A DNA stretch of 64,000 nucleotides from Bombardia bombarda (GCA_030512295.1 JAULSR010000002.1:6262001-6326000), one strand, 5' to 3'; shown: positions 22,564-36,240, counted from the stretch's first letter. The notes: generated by a model from the letters alone, not told the origin. Numbers and translations are program-made.

Positions 22564-24396
22564 TGAGCGCTTTGGTTCTTTGGGGGAGGGTTTTTCATGT
22601 AGTCTCCTCCGACTTATATATATATATATGGCGTGTTGTAGTAATAAGCCCTGTTTGGTTAGTGGGACAGTAGGGGATCCGAGCTGGCAATGGTGGAGGC
22701 CTCGTTCTTATCCGTACAAGTCACTTTTTCATACAAATACAGGAAGTTGCACCCTTCCCTTGTATGACAATACCTAGACTTTTTATATTATTATCCCCTG
22801 CTCTTAACGAGCGTCCACTCTCCTGACCCAGAAGGTCTTGCGTATAGGAAAGGTCTAGTCCTGCAGGTGGTGCACAAATTATTTATCGATCAATTTTTTT
22901 CCGTCATCTCATCTTCCAATAGTGAATCCCCTCTTCCCGGTTATCCGCGGGTGCTCTTGTGCATCCTGCGCGGTTCCTGGAAACCACAAACTGTTCCCCA
23001 AGGTCGAGACACCTGTCCTCGAGGACGGGACTGAGAAATAAAAATCCTTGAGATCTTTACCTAGAACCACATACCAACAGTACACTCCGTAGAGCTAGCT
23101 GCCCTTGATCTCGCTAGAAACCAATGGTTATGGAGTATTTAGTTTCTGGTATAAACGGTCTCGCAGTCGATCCGTCGATCCGTCGGCAGTGCATCTGTCT
23201 GTTCGTTGGTTTGATTTAAATACCACACACTATGGTCAGTTTTTCAATCCCAAGACTCCTTCACCCAGAAACATCTTTCTACATGGTCTGGATCAACCCT
23301 TCTCCTCTTAGCTTTAGGTTTGCTTCTGCTAAAAGTCGACTCCCAGGAGAACATTCCCTCGGTTTCATTATTTAGGTTCTTCGACTCAGCAGGCTTTCCA
23401 TCTCGGAATCATCATCACCCCTTCGGTATCAACATCTGGCTACTTGTTCTCTGAAAACACCATCCACGCTTTCTTTTGCGGTGGGCCCTCAATTCGGCGA
23501 TGCCTTTGTCCAGCTTCATGATATCCAGCATGTTTGGTATCACTGCCTATCGACAGCTTGCTGCCACCTACCTTACCAATTGGAGCCGTTCGGGTCTACT
23601 TTGGCCGCAATCTCTGTGGTTAGTTTGCTGTCCTTGAATCCGAAGCTCAAAATGGTTCCCTCCATCGTTCTTTCCATTTTAGAGGCACCTTCCAAACATC
23701 GGACGAGTTTTAAGGCGCAAATTGCCAAAAACGGGACCAGAGAAGGAAAGAGCGGCCATGCTTCCTTGCTAGGCCCTCCATCATCTGCCCCTCAAATTTT
23801 CTTCATCTCTCTCTCCTTCTCGTCCCGTCCTTCTCGTCCAACTCGTCCCTTCTTCCTTCCTCCGCGTGCATTCACGCGTCTTCCCGTCCTCCCAAAACAA
23901 GCCCAGAGCACAGGAGACCCTGATTCTCCGTCTGGCCAGTTCGTATTGTTCCCCACCGCCCCTTCAAGATTTGATGCTCCAATCTGGGGCTCTTTTTCTG
24001 GAAAACGGGCTTGCAAGATCATCCAATCCTCTATCCCAAGACATTTCCAGCTTCGCTGCTGTCGTTACTGAGCATACATGAACGCCAGCATCCGAAACAC
24101 GAAGTTGCTACTGCTTCCGGTTTGGAAATTACAGCACTCAAACAGTTCCTTATCCCTTCAGCAGCAGCGTCACATGCCCGTGATCCGAGTCTCACCTTCC
24201 CGTCGACAGGCCAAGGCTCTTCCGCATTACAAGTAATTACGGCCAGCCCATTACGCAAAAACATTGATTGATCCTGCAGCCAGATCAGGGCCGGCTTGGC
24301 TCAGTTCGCTCGTGAGTTACCACCCGGCCGGTCTTGACCCAGTTGTTGCATCTGCCATGCCACCCATCTCCCATACTGACTCCCACTTGCTAGATT
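22564..24396. promoter_or_regulatory. Long 5' region of the zinc-finger gene
   Basis: About 1.8 kb lies between two plus-strand genes. It contains a (TA)n run at about 22615-22628 and a long CT-rich tract at about 23795-23870, the kind often found just upstream of fungal start sites. A 196-codon frame at 23481-24071 starts with GTG and is pyrimidine-driven; I do not call it. A long 5' UTR is likely. Confidence 0.4.
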
Positions 24397-26207
24397 ATGG
24401 CCGCCGTTGCACCCATGGAGTTGGTGATGAGGGGCGAACCTGTCGCGATTCCCCTCAAGTGCATCCTCTGCCCCAGGAAGCCTAACTTCTCCGACGTCTC
24501 ACACTTACTCACTCATATTTCTTCAAAAGCGCACTTGTCTCATCGCTTCAAGATTGAACTCAGGTCGCACAAGGAAAGGGAAGCCCAGCAGACCCTCGAT
24601 GTGTACAATGAATGGTACGATCGACATAGGATTGGAAGTCTTTTGGCAGAGCGCATGTCTGCCAAGGAGCAAAAGAAGTCGACCAAAAGAGGACGGTCTT
24701 CCAATGCTGTAAGTCATGTTTGGTATTCTTTGGTTGCGTCCAAATCTGGAAGCTGATTCTCTTCTCGGAATTCAGAACAAATCTCGAACTTCCTCGAGAG
24801 CAGATGAGGATATTAAGATCGAGCCCGGCGACTATGAGGACTCTCCGCCGCTGATAGCTGGTCACTGGCATGCCTCTGTCCACTCACATAGCATGCGCCG
24901 GGATTACTACGACAGCACAGGCTACGAAACACCAGTACTTAGGCGCCAGCGATCTGACTACTCCATTCCAGGAACCCCCGACCAGATGAAGAGGAAGTAC
25001 GAGCGATGGCCTTCTGAGACCGACACGGCAACCAGTGGTCTGCCATCTGAGCAGTCATCTGAGATTGTGGAGACTCTAGAGGATGATAATGACCCTTCGA
25101 AACAGCTGAAGGGGATCAAGTACCCAGGAATGGGGATTTTTGACTCGGCCAGTGAGCTGCAAAAGCGAAGGAGGAATCAACGGAAAGACGAGTCGGTACT
25201 GAGGCAAATGCAAGTTACGTCGTTCGGTATTGAGCCAAACGAGGTCGTGTGGAATGAAGTGGGCGAATACCAGCGAACTCGCGACATTTATGCCAGTCCT
25301 TCAGTCGAAGGGACTCCGGTTCGTTGAACCCCGCGGCATGATTTCTGACCCCCAGTTCTTATATGAATGTTGCTAACTTTTATGTCGTCGACACAGGAGC
25401 GCGATCTTGAGGAAGAGCCTCAGAAAAAGAGAAAGCCTCGTCGTGCGACAGCAGCAAGATTCACAGCCGCAGCCCGGCCACGTCAGACACGTTCATCTAC
25501 CAAGAACCCGCGAAACAACAGCACGGCCAAAAAGAAGAGTAACCGCACTGAGGAACTCTCACATAACCCCATGGAAAGCGACGTCAGGCGCACATCTAGT
25601 CACAGCCATGGTTCGGTAGAAAGTTATGATGTGTTCCATGATCATCCACAGCTAAGCCCTCGTATGAATGATCCATTCTACTATTGGGGCGAGGCTAACT
25701 TTATTGATCCCGTGCTAGTTGGCTCCGAGAGTCCGTTGAAGGATTCTGGGTGAGTTCTTCCGTAGATGTCATTGAAGTCAGGCCCTGATTTATGTTTGCA
25801 GATATGACTTTCGGCGTCGGCCTGCACTGCAACCTTTGAGCACCAATATTTCCATGGTCTCGCCGGTAGAGAAGCCTATCAATAGTGTGCCGATGTCATA
25901 TTTCCCCTCACGAGACAACACTGGCACCACCTTTCCATCTCATCCCCCTGTCCCGAACAACTCGTACTTTCGGCAACAGCAAAACCTCAGTTCTGGAAAC
26001 TACAACCCACTTTTCCAGACGAGAAACACGTACTTCAATCCGTACAACTTTACCAACTACGGAAGCGACGCCAAGCCCCCCACAACAGGCTTTCAGTCAG
26101 TCAATGCGATGAATCAGAATTTAGGAAGCATGTCTTTCGGCTCATTCTCGACGCCGTACACAGCTGATTCGCCCCACGAGCGCGGTCATCATGATTTTGA
26201 TATTTGA
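24397..26207 (+). CDS. Conserved single C2H2-type zinc-finger protein, function unknown
   Basis: Four exons, 24397-24708, 24776-25318, 25397-25749 and 25802-26207, give 537 residues. A single C2H2-like finger lies near the start: C22, C25, H40, H46 (KCILCPRKPNFSD, then HLLTH and KAH). A basic helix follows (SHRFKIELRSHKEREAQQTL). The middle is acidic and Ser-rich with ordered islands (KGIKYPGMGIFDSASE, VWNEVGEYQRTRDIYASPS). A basic cluster (QKKRKPRRATAARF) looks like a nuclear localisation signal. The C-terminal 120 residues are rich in Asn, Tyr, Phe, Ser and Pro, like a prion-type or activation region. A nuclear, nucleic-acid-related role is inferred; I cannot name the family. The donor of intron 2 is GTTCGT. 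Confidence 0.82.
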
Positions 26208-27205
26208 TTGGGGATACAGTTTGTCGGCATATATGATACGGCCCCTCAAGTCACTCCGACAGCTACAGAGGGCGGGGTGTTAGAATTCTTGGACCACAGT
26301 TCATTTCTTGATTGTCTCTGCTCCAGAGACATAATTTGGCCGGTCAGAAGTGACATTTGATTTGCTGGAAACGGTGGCTTATTACATATATTTCCTGCGG
26401 GGTCTTATAATCAGGGGATTCTTAAGGTCAATATACTTCGGCATGATGGATGCGATGAGTTGCGGGCTCGATTCTTTCATCCCATGGCAAGACCTGCGTA
26501 CATAACCTGAGACAAATGGGTTAACTTATGATACCATGGGTGGTTTTGGGTGAAAACAACATATCAAGTGGCGCAATTGGGACCATAGGCGCGTTTGGAA
26601 CTGAATTTCTGTTTCCTTATGATCAACATCTTGATATCGGCAGGGTGATGAAGGTAATCGATGGAATACGCTCGAATCATTAATTTAATTTAACACTAGG
26701 CTTTGGCCAGCAGCTTCGTTATATAGACGAAGAACTTATCCGTTTTCGCGATGCTCACACTTTGCCTTTTCTCCCTGAACCCCTGTTGATACTGCTGATA
26801 ATGTCACTATACACACCTACAACAATATGACAGTGATGACTCGGGAGCTGCATGGAGGGGATCCGTTGGCGAAGTCCAAAAACCGTGACCAGGGAGTCGT
26901 TAATGTGATGAAACAATCGTCAATTAAGCTTAATTTTGCTTCCTCAGTCGCGCCTTTGATCACCAATCCAGATATCCCTTTCCCAATCAAACCTCCCCAT
27001 CCCGCTGACCGTGTTGGTCTAAAGTTTCTAAACATTAATATAAGGTACGCAATAAGCTTACATGGCCTACTGCTTGTGGTACCGTTACCCAGTGTATAGT
27101 ACAAATCTTGGCGACAATCAGATGGCAGCCCCTTCAACCTCGACCGTCTATGCGTCTGTCTGCCTTCCTACTTTGTCTACCATACCAATCTACCTTACAT
27201 ATATC
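26208..27205. other. Convergent intergenic region
   Basis: About 1 kb lies between the 3' ends of the zinc-finger gene and MSH3. It is AT-rich around 26640-26700. A 90-codon frame at 26827-27099 has no family signal. Nothing else is seen. Confidence 0.35.
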
Positions 27206-30200
27206 CTACAATTGCTCAATGCTCGAGACTAAGTGGTCCAACTGATCGGGCCCGGCACCACCACTGTCACTATCACCACCCATTAGCACATCATCGAGTA
27301 GCCTCGCAGCGCCCTGCAGGCGCCGCGCTTTGATCTCGGCCTCCATCTCGCGCGACTTGTGCGCCGCCACATCCAGCACCTTGCGCGGGATGCGCGCGAG
27401 CCGCGCCACGTTGAGCCCGTACGAGCGGTGCGCCACGCCGTCGGCGACCTCGTACAGGAACGTGATTTCCTCCTGATTCTGGCCATCGTCATCTTCATTA
27501 TCATCGCCCCCGACCTCGGCGTCGTCATCGTGGTTTACGGCTTTAAACCCCTCCTTGTGCTTGCCGGCACGACGCTGCGCGGTGAAGCGCATGTGCACGC
27601 ACCTGACGCGGTCCTCGCCGAGGCCCTGCGCGACGCGGGCGAGGTTCTGGTAGTGCGTGATGAAGAGGGTGAGGCATTTTGTCTCGCGGACGACGTGGTC
27701 GAGGACGGCGTGGGCGATAGCTGCGCCGTCGTGGGTGCTGGTGCCGCGGCCGAGCTCGTCGAGCACGACGAGGGAGCGCGGCGTGGCGGAGCGGAGGATG
27801 GCGGCTGTTTCCGAGACCTCGACCATGAAGGTGCTCTCGCCCGCGAAGAGGTTGTCGCGGGCGCCCATGCGCGTGAAGATTGCGTCGGCGAGGGTGAGGG
27901 TCATGGATTCCGCGGGGACGAAGGAGCCGATCTGGGCGAGGAGGACGAGCAGCGCGACGGCGCGCACGTAGCTGGACTTGCCGCCCATGTTGGGGCCCGT
28001 GATGAGGTGGGCGAGGGGGGCGGGGGAGTTGAGGGAGGTGGTGAAGGGGATGTACCCGTTGGGCAGGGTGTGCTCCGCGATGGGGTGGCGCCCCTGAGCG
28101 ATGGTGATGGTGGGCGGGGTGGTGGAGGGGAGGAATGTGGGTTTGCTGTAGCCGGGGAGTGCGGCGACCTGTGCGAGGGAGAGGAGGCAGTCCAGGGTGG
28201 CGAGGGAGGCCACGGCATCGCGGAGGGGTTGGTAGTCGGCCGCGATGGACTGGAGCAGGGCAGCAAAGGCGGCGTCACATGCCGCGGCAAGAGCCTCTCT
28301 GTGCTGATCGCGCTCGGTGATCAGGCGCATCACTTCGGGCGTGTGGAAACGGGAGAGTTTCTTGGTGCCGCTTATCTTTGCCCATGAGGCAGGGACGCGT
28401 TTGAGATCTGTGTTTAGGACTTCGATAAGATAGTCAATGCCGGATACGGTGACATATGTCACCGGTTTCTCCTTGGACAGTTTTTCGGCTGCATCCTTGC
28501 GATGTGCATCGAGGTCCTGCTCAACAGCTGCAATCCCCAGCTTTTGGTCTGTGATGTCATCTGTCTCCTGGTCGTCTCTGAAGAAGGTGTATTTGTCATC
28601 TTTCCTTGCAGCTTCGCCGTTGATCTTGTCGAGGTAGGAGTTTACGATCTTGCCGATGGACGGCAGCGAACAGATTGCCTCGCTGATGAGTAGCGACTTG
28701 AACCCTGTATCTTCTGGCGACTTTACTCTTGCGAACGCAATGGCGATCTTTTGCAATGTCTGGAGGGTCGATAAGAGCTCCGGGCGAGTACACTTGCCAT
28801 AGTAAATACGAATAAGGCTGCGCTCTAAATCTGCCCTAATCGAGTTCAGCATGCCAACTATTTTCTCAACCTTGATCGTGGATTGGTTTTCAAGCAGCTC
28901 CTCAACGGCGGAGACGCGCTCTTCAAGTCGCTGCTTGTCGAGCAAAGGCCGGCCAATCCACTTCCTGAACTGTCTCTGGCCAAAGCGTGTCTGAGTCTTG
29001 TCAAGAGCCCACAGCAGGCTCCCCTTTTCGGAGTAATCCGTGGCGTTCCTGTACACCTCAAGGCTTTCCAAGGTCGTTCCATTAATGAGCATGTGCTGAC
29101 GTGTGCTAAACGACTGGAAGTATTTGGTAAGGTCGAAAACATGCTCCAGGCCATACTCTGTCAAATGATTAATCATTGCCGACAGACATATTGAGACAGG
29201 TTCTGGTAGATTCAGAACCTTGTCTAATAGGGCAGCAGAGTGCTCGTCGTTGTCCTTTATCTTCCCCGAGTAGAATTGTGTGACGTGTGAATATGCCTCA
29301 GCCGCCATCGTCTTGCTTTTGGGTACTCGCTCCATGCGGGTCCTGTCGCCAAAGACATTTGTGCTGCTCCCAGAAAGATGCTGCACAAGCTTGTCGGTGG
29401 CCTTGGTGAGGTCGCCGACAATGAGAAACTCGCACGGAGAGATGTGCAATAAGCGTGTCTCGATCTCACGCCTCATGAAGCTATCTTCGAAACTGTCGTA
29501 TATGATGTCTCCTGTGGCAGGCTGCACAGCGATGATTCCAACGTCGACTTTCTCGTCTGTCCCCGATCCTTTGGCTGCGGATTCAGTTATGCAGAGCAAG
29601 TAGCCTCCAGCCGGAGCCCCTGCTTTATCATTGGCTTGATCAAGCTCGCCATTCTCGTCGATATATGTACCTTTGGTATAGACATTGGTGAGCTTCCGAA
29701 CAAAGGGGCCGCTTTTATTATCTCCTGCTTTCTTCAGCGCTGCTGTCTCGACTTGGCGGACAACACCAACTTTGTGGCCTGCAGCAACAAGGCGCTTTGC
29801 GTGAACCGGCAAGCGATGGACGGGAATACTTGCTGAAGCAAAGCGATCAAGATGTGCTTCTGAGGGGTCTGTATTTTTGGTTATTGTAGTTAGCATGATG
29901 CACAGCTACAGAGGAAAGGCGCTGATTGTTGCTTACGCTCGTCGTATCTGAACTTGCCGGGGATGCACATGATACTTAGTTCCTTAGCAGCTATGCGAGC
30001 ATCCTCACCGAAGAACTTGAATTTGTACCCAACCTCGACGATCAAGATGGTGTCCATGTGCTTCCTCTTGATGTCAAGAAATTGCACCTCCATGGGAGTC
30101 AGCTTGCCGGTCTTGGTCCCTTTTTTCTTCGCCTTTGTCGTGGCTACCGGCTCGTCTTCCTCATCTTCCTCGCCGGCGTCAGCATCCTCGCCATCGATAA

Positions 30201-30666
30201 CAGGGGTCTCGCTATCGGCCTGGTGACCACGTCTCCTGATATGAGCCATGCTATCGGGATGACCCAATTTCTTGACGAATTTCTTGTGTAGCTCCTCCTT
30301 CTTCCGTATGGCGGCCGCATCTGCTTGCTCGTCATCGCTGACTGGCGCGTCGTTGTCGTTGCTTGAGCGGGTGGGATCGAAGGCATATTGTTCTGTCCTG
30401 GCCGTGGACTTGGCACGCTTCGCTGGCTGGACGGGGGCCTCGTTGCCATTGCCGGAATTCTCTCGAAGGGGCCGTTTTCGCGAAAGTTCGGGGGATATGT
30501 TTGGTGCCGCCCTGACGTCTTTGGTGGATTTGGTGGTTGCATTAGCGGCGACTGGAGAGCTCGGGGAGGGCTGCTCCTGTTGGGTCAAGCCATTGATCGT
30601 TCTGGGTTTGAAGAAGCTGCTGATGGAAGGCTGTTTCTTCGCCGGGGTTTTTGATGAACCTGCCAT
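27206..30666 (-). CDS. msh3: DNA mismatch repair protein MSH3
   Basis: Two exons, 30666-29937 and 29868-27206, join at FRYDE-HPSEAHLDR across a 68-nt intron and give 1130 residues, the normal size for MSH3. A PCNA-binding PIP box lies at residues 12-19 (QPSISSFF). The N-terminal MutS domain contains GYKFKFFGEDARIA and IPVHRLPVHAKRLVAAGHKVG. The ATPase end has Walker A GPNMGGKSSY (868-877), Walker B LVVLDELGRG (about 944-953), the STHDGAA signature and FITHYQ. MSH3 pairs with MSH2 (MutS-beta) and recognises larger insertion-deletion loops in nuclear DNA. An acidic linker in the ATPase region (about 1023-1045) is a lineage insert. The intron sequence itself contains an ATG, which would give a false shorter start at 29896. 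Confidence 0.96.
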
Positions 30667-33600
30667 CGTGATCTTGGTAGTTTAGTTGTGATTGAGCAAT
30701 TAATCAAGAGAAATAAGCAATTTCTGCGATGGGCGGGTTGCCGTAATGTCACACAGACCCCAAGAGAGGTCGAGAGTCCTGCCAAAACGCGCCTACTTTT
30801 CAGAGCTAAGCCTTGAAGACGCGCCCAGCAGACGCGACTTTGAGTAGTTGCGTCAACGCGCTCACCTTGACCTGGGCTGGCCCCCAATTCTGACCCCAAC
30901 CAGATAGTCTGTGCGTTTGCTCACCACAAAAACCCCATCCACTCCAGCGACCAATCAACTCCGCTGCTTGCATTTTACCCGTTCAACCGTCCACATTCGT
31001 ACCATTACGGGAGACACTTCCGCCGTCTTGGTCCTTCCCTCCATCTCGACGAGGATACCTTTCAGCTTCTCATGTGGGAGCCCCAACGAACTCATACCAC
31101 GAGCCACTTCATATGCCAAAGAAGACTCGTGAGGGACCAGGAGCCGGGATCAAAGGATTTACTCGGATCAGATCCCGAACTCCAAAAGGGGCTGCAGATG
31201 GACGCGACGCACGCAGACTTTGGTTCCAATGAACTTGGCCCCAACAAGCGACGGAAGCCTTGATAACTGTTCCATGGATGATCTGCATCCTAACAGCTCG
31301 CTGGGTCGAAAACAATTTATCTGGTACCTGGTAAAATGCGTCGCTCCCTTGGAGGGCAAGCTAACAGATCGCGCCTGCCTGGAATAGAGCTCAAATCGAG
31401 CCTCTTGCTGTGTGCAGCTTCGTTCACCACGCTCTAACCCCAGAGATCGATCATCTCGTTGCATACGCTACACATACCCACCCACCTCCGCAAATACAGG
31501 GAATAGCGTTCCCCATTTGATGTTTCGCTAGGACGATTTCACCTCTGTAACCCCAGGCTTTTTCTCAATTGGTATCGCGTTTCTGTGGGCCCGACTATAG
31601 GTACAACCCTGTACCATACACCGTCAACGCATCCATCATCTTCCTCCCAGGTTATTTTTGCCGAGGTTCTTTGGTCGTTAACTGACCCATGATACGGAGC
31701 AGATACTCTGAACACTCCCGGTTCTCTGGGAGCAGGTTACATTGTAGCTGCTCATCAGTCACCAGAACGGCACAGCTCGCCCAACACGAAGTACCTCGAG
31801 CCCCCTTTCACAGCTGTTCGCAAACTTCATTGATCATTACTTCGCGGATATGCCGCCCCAGCCGTGTTTCCTGCATGCCATGGGTCAGCTCGCGTGTTCG
31901 CTAGGAACTTTAAAGGCCCGTCTAGACGCTGGCCATACATGCACTATTCTACGTACATGTATGTGCGGCATCATGGCACGGCAGGAAAGCGAGCTGAAAA
32001 CAGCATTCTCCGGTTTATCCAAAGCCACTAGATCTATCATTCTTCCATCGAGATCTCAGAGCTTTCGAGTACGGGATACAGTCTAAAGAAAACCTACGAC
32101 GCGAGCATGACCCCAGCTCATAGCTACTAGCAACGCAAACCATACCGTCTAGCACATGTCTTTCGTCTACGTACGCCAACTATCACTTTTGGATCCATAT
32201 CCCATCAACAATACGATACCCCTAGTATCACGCTACCAGCATAGTATGGGGTACGCATGTACACTAGTCTAGCCTGACTATTCTAGTAGTCGTGTCTCAG
32301 CCCAGCGGCAAGTGTCGTTAAAAGAAAAACAAGAGACCATGCGTCAGGCCAGCCAAGGAACGGGACGTTCAGGCTAAATGCGTGCCAAGACGGGTAATAT
32401 ACCTAGCCCTGTCGAGAACTCGAGCCTCAGCAAGTCAGGGACCCCGCAAGCTATACTCGCTGCGGGATTGACTACGCTTTTCCGCAAGCGCCGCCGCCCG
32501 CCATGAGATCGGATCTGGATTTAGTTGCGTAACGGTCGTCAGCAGTCCCCGTTGTGTTTTCCCTCCCCAAATCCACTGAGCCTAGAGCTGTGAGGACTTG
32601 CTGTGCTCGTGACTGGAGCTGGCAGAGGTTTAGCTGCTGTCTAGCTGGTGGCGCTTTTGGTTCCGGATCCACGGCGACTCCTTCCTGGTGGCTGATCTGG
32701 GGTCCCCATCCCATTGTCTGTAAGTGATCAAGCTCCTTAGATGACCTGAGAGACTATCCTGTACTCAGCACCCTAATCCTTGGTGGCTTGCATGCGGCTC
32801 CTTCCAATATCAACATGTTCTCTATTTACCAACACGCACCTGTAATTTGAGGTACTGCAGGTGGTTTCAGCATTCTTAATATCCGTTTCTTCGTGGCCGA
32901 GCTTGGCACGGTCTTGGGTCTTGGAGCCTGGGTTCCCAGATATCGGGTTACTCGTCAGGCTTTGCAGCCAAGCTATGACAATCTCTTTAACAGGAAGACG
33001 TTCTACTTCTCAGCCCGTCCGCAAGTGCGCGCTTTGGTTATATTGAATCTGCAAGGTATGATGCAACAGTCGTACATTCATTTGCCTCAGGCGGGATGCG
33101 AATACACCCATGACTCAGTAGGGGACATGCCTGGAAGGGGACTATTGCCTAATTGAGGGTGTACTGGACCTCCGAGATCAAAGAGAACTGGGGCATTCTT
33201 GAGGTCACTTGCAAGAGACAGCCGATACTAACCTAATACTGCACTAATGGAGCAGGAAAAGCTTAGAGCCGAACCTTACGGCCGCGGCTGCCACACTCGG
33301 GAGTCGGGAGTGCCAACAGATGATGAGGACGAACTTGAGCAAGGGGCACAGCAATATTCTGCCAAATGTCTACTGGGCGCCACAAACCTGAATGGGTTAT
33401 GCACCATCACGTTCCGGTCCGTTTCCACCGTAGATGCTTGATTGGCCAATTTACAGCAACGTCTAGACGTTGCTCATGTCGTTCCCCATTGCCTGCCCAT
33501 TCCCTTGTTCGATTCCAGTCAGTCAGTATTCAATCTACAGGGTCTTGACGCAAGAACCGGTCCGGGCCCCATGCTAGAGGGGAGGAACCAGGTGAAGCCC

Positions 33601-34377
33601 CAGACCCCATATGGGGAGGACATCGGGGTGGTGTTTCCCCTCGTGGTCAGAGTGGGCCGGAGTTACTCTGGTGATGCCAAGACTCGGCAAGGAAAGAGGA
33701 TTGGGGGTGCTACCAAAAAAGTGTGGAGTTGGAAAAAAGTTGGGGAAAGTTGGAGTCCAAGGTAGGCGAGTTATGGGTGGGTAGCCATGGTTGGTATGAT
33801 CGCCCCTGACATTCAACACCAACTTTGAGCGACCTGGATAATGGTATACTGATTGTGAAGCAGCCATGAAGGAGCCTCACAGCGGAATAGAATCATTGAA
33901 TAGGATTGCTGGCCTCATTGACATACAGCTCACAATGAGGCTGCCCGAGGGGACTGGTGAGAGCTGGCGGGAGCTTAAAGAGCAAATATACTGCCGTCCC
34001 GGCCAGCACCAGCGTGCAGAGACGGCGGGACTATTCGCAGAAGTGGAGGCTCCCCATAGTGTAGAACGACATGGGGGGATTGGTTAAGCTTCTCTGCGTC
34101 TAGCTGGCCCAATACTCTCCATTCTGATGCTACTCTGTCTACACCCTGCGCTTGGGAATACTGCCCGGTCCGCTCGCCCGTCTTGGTGGCCATCCTATTT
34201 CCCCATACCATGGCTTCCATCTATATCTTTATAATGCAGTGCCCTCGCTCTGGACCGGCCTTCTTCGTTTTCCCTTTCCTCCCCATCAGTCTCGGGTCAG
34301 CTGTATCGTCCATATCTTGGGAGCCCTCTCGATAATCACCATATCTTCGACATCCCATACCATAACAGCTTACAAAA
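30667..34377. other. Long gene-poor region between MSH3 and a sugar transporter
   Basis: About 3.7 kb lies between divergent genes. Many short frames exist (the longest below 110 codons) but none shows a domain, signal peptide or splice partner I can support. No inverted terminal repeats or transposase signals are visible. The last 300 bp before 34378 is CT-rich and should be the transporter promoter and 5' UTR. Confidence 0.4.
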
Positions 34378-36240
34378 ATGGGTATCTTTTCGAAGAAGCC
34401 TCAGGCTGAGGCGACCATCCTCGCCCAAGAGGAGGCGCCTCAATTTGAACACGTCTATTGGAGGAAGGACCCTGGTCTTCGGAAGCTTTACTTCTACGCC
34501 GTTATTCTCTGCGTCGCCTCCGCTACCACCGGCTACGATGGGTAAGTAGCCAAGTGCGCGTCACTTATTCCTATCCCGCCCTGCTAACTTGTCTTTCCTG
34601 TCTATAGAATGTTCTTCAACGCCGTACAGAACTTCCAGACCTGGAAAGACTTCATGGGAAACCCCAAAGGCTCGCAGCTGGGTCTCCTCGGTGCCCTCTA
34701 CCAGATTGGTAGCTTGGTATCCATCCCCTTTGTGTAAGTTGCCGAGCTTCGACTCATTTGCATTGCCTGAAGCTAACGGTTTTGCAAACAGCCCTATTCT
34801 TACCGACAACATTGGCCGCAAGTTCCCCATCGCACTTGGATGTGTTATCATGATTATCGGCGCGATCCTCCAGGGCAGTTGCCAGAACCTCAACAGTACG
34901 TCCCATCCACTACCTCGTCTGAGTTAGTTACAATGGCCCGATGGCTGATAATTGCTATAGCTTTCATGGGTGGCCGTGCGATGCTCGGATTTGGCAACAG
35001 TCTTGCCCAGATCGCCTCCCCCATGCTTCTCACCGAGTTGGCTCATCCCCAACATCGTGGACGCATCACAACGGTTTACAACTGCCTGTGGAACGTCGGT
35101 GCTTTGAGTAAGTCTAGCAAATCCTCTTTCAAAGCCCTAGCGGGAGCTAACAGATCTCAGTTGTTGCCTGGCTTGCCTTCGGCACCAGCTTTGTTGAAAA
35201 CGACTGGTCGTGGCGTGTTCCCGCCTTGTTGCAGGCCCTCCCCTCGTTGATTCAGCTTGCTTTCATCTACTGGGTACCCGAATCTCCCAGATTCTTGATG
35301 GCCAAGGACAAGCACGACCAGGCGCTGCACATCCTTGCCACCTATCACGGCAACGGCAATGCCAACCACCCTACCGTCCAGTTCGAGTACCGCGAGATTA
35401 AGGAGACCATCCGCCTGGAGATGGAGGCTTCCGCAAACAGCAGCTACGCCGACTTTTTCAAGACCAAGGGAAACCGCTATCGCTTGGCCATTCTCCTTTC
35501 TCTCGGTCTCTTCAGCCAGTGGTCCGGCAATGCTATCATCTCCAACTATGCCAGCAAGCTGTACGACAGCGCCGGCGTTACCGATGAAACTGCCAAGCTT
35601 GGCCTCTCTGCCGGCCAAACCTGTCTTGCCCTCATCGTCTCGCTCACCATGGCTCTGCTGGTTGACAAACTTGGACGCCGACCCGCTTTCCTCGCGTCCA
35701 CCGGCGGCATGTTCGGCACCTTTGTATTCTGGACTCTGACCTCGGCTTTGTGGGATGAGAAGGCCGCCGTCGGTGCCGACAAGGCCATGATCTTCTTCAT
35801 CTGGGTTTTTGGAATCATGTACTCTCTTGCATGGTCCGGCCTCCTTGTCGCCTACACGATCGAGATCCTGCCCTACAAGCTGCGTGCCAAGGGCCTGATG
35901 ATCATGAACGTCATGGTCCAGGCCGCGCTCACCCTCAACGTCTACGCCAACCCCTTGGCATTCGACTACTTTGTGGGACACACCTGGAAGCTCTATCTCA
36001 TCTATACGGTACGTGGATCGAGATCGAATTCATTCTAGTGGTAAACGATATGCTGACAATATACTACAGTGCTGGATCTTCGTTGAGCTCGTCTTTGTCT
36101 ACTTCATGTACGTCGAGACCAAGGGCCCTACCCTCGAGGAGCTCGCCAAGGTCATCGACGGCAATGACGCCCATGTTGCCCACGTCGACATTCGCGAGAT
36201 CGAGAAGGAGGTGCAGATTGCCGAGGACAAGAGCGTCTAA
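34378..36240 (+). CDS. MFS sugar transporter, lactose-permease-like
   Basis: Six exons, 34378-34541, 34608-34733, 34792-34895, 34961-35107, 35161-36008 and 36070-36240, close in frame to 519 residues. This is a sugar-porter protein with 12 predicted membrane helices. Signatures are TTGYDGMFFNAVQNF, DNIGRKFPIALG in the first loop, GGRAMLGFGNS, YWVPESPRFLMAKDK before the central loop, DKLGRRPAFL in the second half, and VETKGPTLEEL after the last helix. It most resembles the fungal lactose/cellodextrin-permease branch (LAC12-like); the substrate cannot be fixed from sequence. It acts at the plasma membrane. The acidic C-terminal tail is cytoplasmic. No sugar hydrolase lies next to it, so it is not part of an evident catabolic cluster. 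Confidence 0.93.

Noticed and set aside
23481..24071. 196-codon plus-strand frame
   Set aside because: It starts with GTG, follows a CT-rich tract and has no family signal; read as the 5' region of the zinc-finger gene.
27359..28387. 342-codon plus-strand open frame
   Set aside because: It lies wholly antisense to the MSH3 ATPase domain and has a low-complexity Gly/Glu/Val composition caused by GC-rich third positions of MSH3.
29868..29896. ATG at 29896 as the MSH3 start
   Set aside because: It lies in the intron; splicing 29937 to 29868 restores the conserved FRYDE-HPSEAHLDRF sequence and the normal length.
35157..35981. 274-codon minus-strand frame
   Set aside because: Antisense to exon 5 of the sugar transporter.
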